This document shows positions 9,065 to 16,206 of a DNA stretch of 64,000 bases, piece by piece. Made by a program: the position numbers and the translations under genes. Source of the DNA: Streptomyces iconiensis (GTDB taxonomy: Bacteria > Actinomycetota > Actinomycetes > Streptomycetales > Streptomycetaceae). The DNA is taken from NCBI RefSeq assembly GCF_028657195.3, contig NZ_JANCPR020000011.1, positions 124,001-188,000 on the forward strand, given 5' to 3'. Below the pieces are notes generated by a model that saw nothing but the letters and a program-made list of their open reading frames with translations, had not been told where the DNA came from and searched no databases. The first letter of the stretch is position 1; each line of letters starts with the position of its first letter.

Positions 9065-9840
9065 ACAGCAAGATCAGTTTTCAGGACGTGGTGAAGACCT
9101 TCCCGTTGAAGGGGACCGAGTTCACCGCCTTGAACGGGGTGTCCCTGGACATCGCGGACCAGGAGTTCGTCACCGTCGTCGGCCCCTCCGGATGCGGCAA
9201 GAGCACCCTGATGAGCATGGCAGCCGGGCTCCAGGAACCCAGCGCAGGCCAGGTCCTGGTGGACGGGAAGCAGGTGAAGGGGCCGGGGCCCGACCGGGGG
9301 GTGATCTTCCAGCAGTACGCCCTCTTCCCGTGGCTGACCGTACGGCAGAACGTGGAGTTCGGCCTCAAGCTGGCCTCCGTACCGGGCGAGGAGCGCCGCC
9401 GCAGGGCCGAGCAGGCCATCAGCCTGGTCGGGCTCGACGAGTTCGCCGACGCGCTGCCGAAGACGCTGTCGGGCGGTATGAAGCAGCGCTGTGCCATCGC
9501 CCGCGCGTACGCGGTGAATCCGCAGGTGCTCCTCATGGACGAGCCGTTCGGCGCGCTCGACGCGCTCACCCGGGTGCAGCTCCAGGACCAGTTGCTGACG
9601 ACCTGGAGCCAGGAGAAGCGCACCGTGCTGTTCATCACCCATGACGTCGACGAGGCGGTCTATCTGGCCAGCCGGGTGGTGGTCATGGCCGCCAGGCCGG
9701 GGCGCATCCACCGTGTCATCGACGTGGACCTGCCCTATCCCCGTACGGAGGAGATCCGGCTCTCCGCCGAGTTCCGGCAGATCCGCAACACGGTATGGAC
9801 CTCCGTCTACCACCAGGAGCACGCCGCTCCCGCCGCCTGA
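9061..9840 (+). CDS. ABC importer ATPase, SsuB/TauB type
   Basis: 259 residues with Walker [10 protein letters not shown] (about residues 41-49), Q-loop [11 protein letters not shown], signature LSGGMKQR, Walker [13 protein letters not shown] and switch His in FITHDVDEA. The FPWLTV Q-loop and length are typical of nitrate/sulfonate/taurine transporters. It powers uptake with the upstream permease, to which it is translationally coupled. Confidence 0.94.
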   Translation: MNSKISFQDVVKTFPLKGTEFTALNGVSLDIADQEFVTVVGPSGCGKSTLMSMAAGLQEPSAGQVLVDGKQVKGPGPDRGVIFQQYALFPWLTVRQNVEFGLKLASVPGEERRRRAEQAISLVGLDEFADALPKTLSGGMKQRCAIARAYAVNPQVLLMDEPFGALDALTRVQLQDQLLTTWSQEKRTVLFITHDVDEAVYLASRVVVMAARPGRIHRVIDVDLPYPRTEEIRLSAEFRQIRNTVWTSVYHQEHAAPAA

Positions 9841-10041
9841 ACGCCTCGTCGGACGCGCAGCGCCCCGCGGTGCGGATGCCGCCCGCGGTGGGGATGCCGC
9901 CGCCGTGCCCGAGGACGGCGTGCCCGGTCCCGCCGGCGCGGTGTAACCGCACAGCCGCACAGCCGCACAACAGACCCAGCTGCGCGCCTTGTCGGGGCAC
10001 GCACCGCTCGCCTTCCCTCCCTCTGATAGGACACCTCCGCC

Positions 10042-11034
10042 ATGCCCGGAAGCACCATCCGCCGTACTCTGTCGGCGCTGTTCTCCGTCACGGTCCTCTC
10101 CCTCGCCATGAGCGCGTGCTCCAACAGCGCCTCGCAGGACGACGACACGGTCAACTTCGGTTACATAGGCGACTACAACGGCGCCAGTCTGCTGGCCATC
10201 GCCAAGGAACAGGGCCTGTGGAAGAAGCAGGGCCTCACCGCGAAGGCGAAGGTGTTCAACAACGGGCCCGTGCAGATCCAGGCGCTCGGCTCCGGCGACC
10301 TCGACTACGGCTACATCGGCCCCGGCGCGATGTGGCTGCCCGCCTCCGGGAAGGCGAAGGTCGTCTCGGTCAACACCTTCACCTACGCCGACCGCGTCAT
10401 CGCCCAGCCCGGCATCAAGACGATGAAGGACCTCAAGGGCAAGCGGGTGGGCGTGCCCGAGGGCACATCCGGCGACATGATCCTCAACATCGCGCTGGAG
10501 AAGGCCGGGATGACCACGAAGGACATCCAGAAGATCGCCATGGACCCGTCCACCGTGGTGTCCTCCTTCACCTCGGGGAAGATCGACGGCGCCGGCATCT
10601 TCTACCCCTCCATCGACACCATCAAGGAGAAGGTCCCGAAGATGCGGGAGGTGGCCAGTACCAAGGACACCGGGGACACTTTCCCGACCGCCTTCGTCGC
10701 CGGGACCGGCGCCAACACGGTGTCGGAGAAGAAGAACACCAAGGTGGTCAAGGTGTTGCAGCAGGCCAACGACTGGCGCAAGAAGCATCCCGAGGAATCC
10801 ATCGCCCTCACCGCCAAGATGCTGAACGTCAGCAAGGCGCAGGCGACGGCGGATGCCTCGCACGTCGAGACCCTCTCCACCGATGACCTGGCGGCGAAGA
10901 CCAAGAGCGGCGAGATGGGCCGCTCGCTGAAGAAACTCGGGGACTTCTTCGTCCGCAACAAGCAGCTTGAGGAGAACCCCGACCCGGCCGACTACTACAA
11001 CGGTGAGCTGTACCAGAAGGTGCACTCCGAGTAG
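10042..11034 (+). CDS. ABC importer substrate-binding lipoprotein, SsuA/NMT1 family
   Basis: A 330-residue lipoprotein. The signal peptide ends in the lipobox LAMSAC with Cys26. The mature protein has the periplasmic-binding fold of the SsuA/TauA/THI5 family: FGYIGDYNGASLLAIAKEQGLWKKQG, DYGYIGPGAMWL and the GVPEGTSGDMILN ligand loop. It lies 201 bases after the ATPase, so probably the same operon with a processed or separate message; a GATAGGA site precedes ATG. Family members bind sulfonates, taurine, nitrate or pyrimidine precursors. With a sulfatase/FGE pair nearby, a sulfonated or sulfated small molecule is the likeliest ligand, by inference. Confidence 0.88.
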   Translation: MPGSTIRRTLSALFSVTVLSLAMSACSNSASQDDDTVNFGYIGDYNGASLLAIAKEQGLWKKQGLTAKAKVFNNGPVQIQALGSGDLDYGYIGPGAMWLPASGKAKVVSVNTFTYADRVIAQPGIKTMKDLKGKRVGVPEGTSGDMILNIALEKAGMTTKDIQKIAMDPSTVVSSFTSGKIDGAGIFYPSIDTIKEKVPKMREVASTKDTGDTFPTAFVAGTGANTVSEKKNTKVVKVLQQANDWRKKHPEESIALTAKMLNVSKAQATADASHVETLSTDDLAAKTKSGEMGRSLKKLGDFFVRNKQLEENPDPADYYNGELYQKVHSE

Positions 11035-11122
11035 TTCGAAGGCTGTCTGCCGGAGTCCAGCGGGTTGCGGGTTCCGAACGGCCCGGCAGGCAGCGGAGCG
11101 CCGCCCCCGCACCTCGGGCCCC

Positions 11123-11167
11123 AGGCCGTTCCCGCCGCAAGGCGGGGACGGCCTCTCTGCTGTGCGG
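11123..11167 (+). terminator. Hairpin after ABC operon (copy 2 of repeated element)
   Basis: AGGCCGT..CCCGCC (11123-11136) pairs over 14 positions with GGCGGGG..GGCCT (11141-11154) around a GCAA tetraloop, followed by CTCTCTGCTGTGCGG. It differs from the copy at 2047-2090 at only a few positions, and the changes in the loop keep a GNRA form. Confidence 0.7.
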
Positions 11168-11569
11168 CCCCCACGCTGCTGTGCGGACCCCACGCGGAGG
11201 GCACAGGACCGCCCCCGTGGGTGCGGACCCGCACGCGCGCGAGAGGGATTTCGGCGCGTCCCCGGGCCATAAAAAGCCCTGTGACCTGCACGGATATCCA
11301 GACGGAATCACGCGGAGCCCAGGAGCGTATTCGACACGTTCCGCGCGCCCGGGCTTGACTGAGTGCCATGCAACAGGGCCACCACGGTGGCCCACCTGGC
11401 CTGCCCATTCGGCCCTGCCCCCGGCTCCCGGCGACGATCCGGCGGGTCCCGGCCGGGCCCGGCCCGGTCCAGCCTGCGGAGCGGCATCGGCCTCCCGCAC
11501 GCGGTGGAGAGCACCCGGCACACCGGGTCCCCGCGACGGCGACGTACCGGCACACCGAAGGAGGACGCC
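11168..11569. other. Intergenic before the PBP gene
   Basis: No coding frame that I trust. A GGGCCATAAAAAGCCC mini-hairpin lies near 11264-11279, and TTGACT at 11355-11360 could be a -35, without a good -10. Confidence 0.4.
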
Positions 11570-13216
11570 TTGTCGTATCCGGAAGAACCGAAAAGTCCGG
11601 CAGTGTACGGCCAACCGCGCAGCAGACGGCGGATGTTCGGGCTGCTCGCCGGCGTACTGCTCCTTGCGGGCGGCGGCTTCGCCGGTTACTGGCTCCTCAG
11701 CGACGACGCAGAAGACCCGCAGGTCACAGCGGCGCAGGAGCGCCTGCGGCCGTTTCTGCTGGCCTGGCAGAAGGACCGGGCCGAGCGGGCGGGAACGTAC
11801 ACCGACAGCCCGTCCGAGGCGGAGTCGCTCATCGACTCGGTCATGACCAACCTCAAGCCGTCCAGCACGAAGATCACCGCGGGCAGCGGTGAGCTGAAGG
11901 ACAAGGGCGAGGTGCGGGTGCCGTTCACGGTGGCGATGCGGATTCCCGGTGTGGGTGCCTACGACTGGAAGTCCGAGGCGCGTGTGCTGAAGCGCTCGGG
12001 CAAGTGGACGGTGGCGTTCACGACGCCGATGATCCACCCGGAGATGCGCCCCGGTCAGACCCTCGCGCTCTCGGGCGGCGGCGACAGGGCGAAGATCCTC
12101 GACAGGAAGGGCGACGAGCTGCGGGCCGCCTCGCTCACGGGTGTGGTGGACGGTAAGAGCGGCAAGGGAGTGTCGGGTCTTGAGGCCCGCTACGACGACC
12201 GGCTCGCCGGCGGCAAGGGCCCCCGCAAGGCGGTGGTGGTCGCTGACCGCGGCACCGGGAAGGCAGCGAAGACGCTGTCCTCCGCGAAGCGCGCCAAGGG
12301 CCGTCCGGTGAAGACGACGATCGACCCGCGCGTACAGCAGGCGGCGGCTGACGCGCTGTCGGGGGTGAAGAAGAAGGCGGCCGTCGTCGCCGTCGATCCC
12401 CGCAACGGTCATATCCTGGCCGCCGCCAACAAGCCTGGTGGCGCGAACCGCGCGCTGACCGGGCGCTACGCACCCGGCTCCACCTTCAAGGTCGTCACCA
12501 CGGCCGCACTGCTGGACAAGGGGCTACGCCCCTCGGACCCGGCTCCGTGCCCCAAGTACGAGCACGTGAACGGCCAGCGCTTCGAGAACCAGGACACGTT
12601 CACGCTGCCCAAGGGCTCGACGTTCCGTGAAGCCTTCGCGCAGTCCTGCAACACCTTCTTCGTCGGCGCCCGCGACAAGCTGTCCAACTCCTCGCTGCGC
12701 GAGACCTCCCAGGCATTCGGGATCGGCGGCAAGTGGGACGTGGGCACCAGCACCTACGACGGCAGCGTTCCGGTCAACGAGAGCGACAACGACAAGGCCG
12801 CCTCCGTCATCGGCCAGGGCAGGGTGCAGGCGTCGCCGCTGGTGATGGCGTCCCTCGCCGCCACCGTCAAGAACGGGACGTTCCAGCAGCCTGTCCTGGT
12901 CCCCGACGCCGTACGCGAGAAGTACCGGGCCCCCAAGAACCTGGACCCGAAGGTGGTCGCCGACCTGCGTACGCTCATGCGCGCGACGGTCACCTCCGGC
13001 TCGGGCAAGGCGCTGAAGGGCCTGCCCGGCGAACCGCACGCCAAGACGGGTACGGCCGAGTTCGGCACCGAGAAGCCGCCGCGCACCCACGCCTGGATGA
13101 TCGGCTACCAGGGCGGCTCCCCCGACCTCGCCTGGGCCGTGCTCCTGGAGGACGGCGGCTCGGGCGGCTCGGACGCGGGCCCGGTGGCGGCCAAGTTCCT
13201 GAAGGGGCTCGGCTGA
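11570..13216 (+). CDS. Penicillin-binding protein (MecA_N-type domain plus transpeptidase)
   Basis: A 548-residue D,D-transpeptidase cross-linking peptidoglycan. It has a short cytoplasmic tail, one membrane anchor (about residues 22-42), an NTF2-like MecA N-terminal domain (about 48-150) and a transpeptidase domain with active-site S304-T-F-K307, S359-C-N361 and K492-T-G494. TTG 11570 is chosen because GGAGGA lies 5 bases upstream and the protein then begins with a conserved short tail before the anchor; longer in-frame starts give an Arg/Pro-rich shadow sequence. The class A beta-lactamase gene follows after 218 bases, suggesting a joint role in beta-lactam tolerance. Confidence 0.92.
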   Translation: MSYPEEPKSPAVYGQPRSRRRMFGLLAGVLLLAGGGFAGYWLLSDDAEDPQVTAAQERLRPFLLAWQKDRAERAGTYTDSPSEAESLIDSVMTNLKPSSTKITAGSGELKDKGEVRVPFTVAMRIPGVGAYDWKSEARVLKRSGKWTVAFTTPMIHPEMRPGQTLALSGGGDRAKILDRKGDELRAASLTGVVDGKSGKGVSGLEARYDDRLAGGKGPRKAVVVADRGTGKAAKTLSSAKRAKGRPVKTTIDPRVQQAAADALSGVKKKAAVVAVDPRNGHILAAANKPGGANRALTGRYAPGSTFKVVTTAALLDKGLRPSDPAPCPKYEHVNGQRFENQDTFTLPKGSTFREAFAQSCNTFFVGARDKLSNSSLRETSQAFGIGGKWDVGTSTYDGSVPVNESDNDKAASVIGQGRVQASPLVMASLAATVKNGTFQQPVLVPDAVREKYRAPKNLDPKVVADLRTLMRATVTSGSGKALKGLPGEPHAKTGTAEFGTEKPPRTHAWMIGYQGGSPDLAWAVLLEDGGSGGSDAGPVAAKFLKGLG

Positions 13217-13434
13217 CCGGCCGACCCGCTGACCGGCCAGCCAGCTCGCCAGCTCACCGGCCGACCCGACGGCCCGCCGGCCCGCAGATCCCCGGACACC
13301 GCCGTCACCGCGCCGCAGGGCCACTGGGCACAGGGCACGGGGCACAGGGGCAGCACGCCAACTGGCCGACGCAGCACCACAGTTACCGACACAGCCATCC
13401 CGTAGATCCATCGTGACCACACAAGAGAACCATC

Positions 13435-14400
13435 GTGACCACACGAGCAGAAACGAGGACGTCCGTGCACCTCACCCAGACAGTTCCGTCCCGCCGCACC
13501 GTACTGGCCTTCGGCGCCGGTACGGCCGCGACAGCACTGGTGGCCGCATCCGGTACGGCGCACGCGGCCACGCGGACCGCGCCATCGGCGAAGGGCGGTG
13601 CGCTCGCCGGGCAACTGCGGGCGCTTGAGAAGAAGTACGCGGCACGGCTGGGCGTGTTCGCGCTCGACACCGATACGGGGAAGACGGTCGCCTACCGCGC
13701 CGGGGAACGCTTTCCGATGTGCTCGGTGTTCAAGGCGCTCGCCGCAGCAGCCGTACTGCGCGACCTCGACAGGCACGGCGAGTTCCTGGCCAAGCGCCTG
13801 CACTACACCGAGAAGTTCGTCCGGAAGGCCGGCTACGCACCGGTTACGGGCAAGGCCGAGAACATCGCCAACGGCATGACCGTCGAGGCGCTGTGCGCAG
13901 CCGCGGTGAGCGAGAGCGACAACGCGGCGGGCAACCTCCTGCTCAGCGAGCTGGGCGGCCCCACGGCCATCACGAAGTTCTGCCGTTCGATCGGGGACGG
14001 GACGACCCGGCTGGACCGCTGGGAGCCGGAGCTGAACTCCGCCGAGCCCTGGCGGGTCACGGACACCACGAGCCCCTCGGCCGTGGGGAAGACGTTCGGG
14101 AACCTGCTGGTCGGGCACGCGCTGGAGCGGCACGACCGCAAGATGCTCAACGGCTGGCTGGAGGCGAACACCACCAACGGCGAACGCTTCGGCGCCGGAC
14201 TGCCGGCCGACTGGGTCCTCGCGGACAAGACGGGCGGCGGCGAACAGTACGGAATAGCCAACGACGTGGGCGTCGTCCGGCCTCCGCAGGGTCCCCCGCT
14301 GGTGCTGTCGGTGCTCTCCACCAAGTTCGACCCGAAGGGGCCGACGGACAACCCGCTGGTGGCCAGGGCCGCCGAGCTCGCGGCCGGAGCACTCACCTGA
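13435..14400 (+). CDS. Class A beta-lactamase, Tat-exported
   Basis: 321 residues. A twin-arginine signal (SRRTVLAFGAG, then ASGTAHA) exports it. Catalytic motifs are S97-V-F-K100 (Ambler 70-73), S161-D-N163 (130), E197-PELN (166) and K265-T-G (234). All catalytic residues are present, so it should be active. GTG 13435 has an AGAGAA site; GTG 13465, after GAGGAC, is an equally possible start and leaves the Tat motif intact. The start region contains a 23-base imperfect tandem duplication (CATCGTGACCACAC at about 13410 and 13433). It may be co-regulated with the upstream PBP. Confidence 0.94.
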   Translation: MTTRAETRTSVHLTQTVPSRRTVLAFGAGTAATALVAASGTAHAATRTAPSAKGGALAGQLRALEKKYAARLGVFALDTDTGKTVAYRAGERFPMCSVFKALAAAAVLRDLDRHGEFLAKRLHYTEKFVRKAGYAPVTGKAENIANGMTVEALCAAAVSESDNAAGNLLLSELGGPTAITKFCRSIGDGTTRLDRWEPELNSAEPWRVTDTTSPSAVGKTFGNLLVGHALERHDRKMLNGWLEANTTNGERFGAGLPADWVLADKTGGGEQYGIANDVGVVRPPQGPPLVLSVLSTKFDPKGPTDNPLVARAAELAAGALT

Positions 14401-14500
14401 CGGACACCCGCGCCTGACGGGTCACCGGGGAAGCCTGCCTGATGCCCCGTCACCAATGCTCCGCAGGTGCGGACTTGAGGGTACGAAGAAACACTTGAGG

Positions 14501-14541
14501 GCGCGGAGAGCAGGGGCCTGTGAGGGCTCCGCTCTCCGCGC
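14501..14541 (+). terminator. Terminator hairpin after the beta-lactamase gene
   Basis: Perfect 11-bp stem GCGCGGAGAGC (14501-14511) with GCTCTCCGCGC (14531-14541), 19-base loop, followed by TTT. It is about 100 bases after the stop. Confidence 0.65.
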
Positions 14542-14671
14542 TTTCCGCGTTACGGGACGGGCCGTGTGGCGGTGACGGTGATTCGTGGCCTTGAATGAGG
14601 TCTGATCGCGGGGCCGGACTCAAGTGCGACGAGGCCGCCCGGAAGCCGCACCAGAAGGGGGCCGAGCGCGT

Positions 14672-14791
14672 ATGAGCGACACAACCGGGGGCACGGGCAC
14701 AGGACGGCGATTGCTCCCCGAGTACCCCGAACGGCCGGAACAAGCCTGCGAGTTGCCCGGCGACGGCGCTCACATGGCCGGTGCGGCGTGA
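14672..14791 (+). CDS. Possible 39-residue peptide coupled to the phosphoesterase
   Basis: ATG 14672 opens a 39-codon frame beginning MSDTTGGTGTGRR and ending in GTGA that overlaps the next start (14788). A GAAGGGGG stretch lies about 9 bases upstream. The perfect start/stop overlap suggests a leader or small protein with translational coupling. No homology is recognised, and composition alone does not prove it is translated. Confidence 0.35.
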   Translation: MSDTTGGTGTGRRLLPEYPERPEQACELPGDGAHMAGAA

Positions 14792-15675
14792 ACGGGGGCG
14801 GCAGGGGCGGGAGTCTGCTCGCGATCAGCGATCTGCACGTCATCCACGCGGAGAACCGCCAACTGGTGGAGGACCTGCGGCCGGGCTCCGACGAGGACTG
14901 GCTGATCGTCGCCGGAGACGTCGGCGAGAAGTCCCCCGACATCGAACACGCGCTCACCACCCTGAGCAGACGGTTCGCCAAGGTCATCTGGACCCCGGGC
15001 AACCACGAGCTGTGGACCCCGCGCGAGGACCCGCTCCAACTGCGCGGCAAGGAGCGCTATGAGCACCTGGTCGAGCTGTGCCGGGGCCTGGGGATCAGCA
15101 CTCCCGAGGACCCGTACCCGGTGTGGGAGGGACCCGGCGGTCCCGTCACGGTGGCGCCGCTGTTCGTGCTGTACGACTACAGCTTCCTGACGCCCGGTAC
15201 GGCGACGGTTGAGGAGTCTCTCGCCAAGGCATACGCCAAGGGCGTGGTGTGCACCGACGAGTTCTTCCTGCACCCCGACCCCTACCCCACTCGCGCCGCC
15301 TGGTGCGAGGCGAGGGTGGAGGAGACCGAACGGCGCCTGTCCGCGTGCGACCCGGCGCTGCCCACCGTGCTGGTGAACCACTTCCCGCTCGTACGGGACC
15401 CGACCCGGGTGCTGTACCACCCGGAGTTCGCGCAGTGGTGCGGCACCGTCCGAACGGCGGACTGGCACCGCAGGTTCCGCGCGGTCACCGCGGTCTACGG
15501 GCATCTGCACATCCCGCGCACGACATGGCACGACGGCGTCCGCTTCGAGGAGGTCTCGGTCGGCTACCCCCGCGAGTGGCGCAGGCCGCAGCACCCCCGC
15601 GTGGGGCTCCGCACCATACTCCCGGAGAACGGCGGCCCGGCGGGTGCGGGGTTCACGCGCGGGCAGAGGGAATGA
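14788..15675 (+). CDS. Calcineurin-like metallophosphoesterase
   Basis: 295 residues with all five metal-binding blocks of the family: SDLHV (D-x-H) near residue 15, GDVGEK near 47, GNHE near 72, VNHFP near 195 and GHLH near 235. It is cytosolic with no signal peptide. GTG 14788 overlaps the upstream small frame. The chemistry is phosphoester hydrolysis with a binuclear metal centre. The natural substrate cannot be told from sequence. Confidence 0.88.
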   Translation: MNGGGRGGSLLAISDLHVIHAENRQLVEDLRPGSDEDWLIVAGDVGEKSPDIEHALTTLSRRFAKVIWTPGNHELWTPREDPLQLRGKERYEHLVELCRGLGISTPEDPYPVWEGPGGPVTVAPLFVLYDYSFLTPGTATVEESLAKAYAKGVVCTDEFFLHPDPYPTRAAWCEARVEETERRLSACDPALPTVLVNHFPLVRDPTRVLYHPEFAQWCGTVRTADWHRRFRAVTAVYGHLHIPRTTWHDGVRFEEVSVGYPREWRRPQHPRVGLRTILPENGGPAGAGFTRGQRE

Positions 15676-16206
15676 GCCCTGGCGGGACGGCCCCCGTGGG
15701 CGCCCCTATGGCGTGCACCAAGGCGGTACCGCCGGTTTTGGTGGTGTGAGTCGGGGTTCACGCGGCGATGGGCCGGCCGTCCGCGTACGGGACCGCGCAC
15801 GGCGTCGGCCTTCTCCGCCTCCTCCGCCTCCTCTCCCCCCTCCGTCCTGGCTGCCGGATGGCGGCCAGGAGAGCAGCGCTGTCACCCCCTGTCACCCCTG
15901 TTCGCCTCTGCCGCCCTCTGCGGCTGAGGCGCAGATCGCCCTCTCCGTTCGCCCTTTGGTGAATTGATGGGCCTTCAAGGTACTGATAACTATTTGTTAC
16001 ATACACGAGGTTCCTGTTGAGTAGTCTTCCTCTCAAGGAGTCTTCGCGCACGAGGTACCACCCTCTTCGGTCACCATCGGCCGTACCTCATCGCCTTGAT
16101 GGAGATTCGGGTGAACTGCGCGATGTGGCCGCAGGGTTCCTGAGTCCCGATCTGGTTTCTCGTGTCGCGAAGCCTCGTCGAGACTGAGTGAGCATTTGGA
16201 GCGTTT
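15676..16206. other. Long intergenic region with AT-rich promoter zone
   Basis: No gene. 15810-15915 is C/T-rich with TGTCACCCC repeats. 15960-16060 is unusually AT-rich for this genome (ACTATTTGTTACATAC), likely the promoter region of the secreted protein starting at 16207. The leader is about 150 bases. Confidence 0.5.

Noticed and set aside
8920..11193. 757-codon minus-strand frame
   Set aside because: Antisense to permease, ATPase and binding protein, all with complete motifs.
10829..12412. 527-codon minus-strand frame opposite the PBP start region
   Set aside because: It spans the terminator hairpin and is antisense to the PBP; it has no protein-like motifs.
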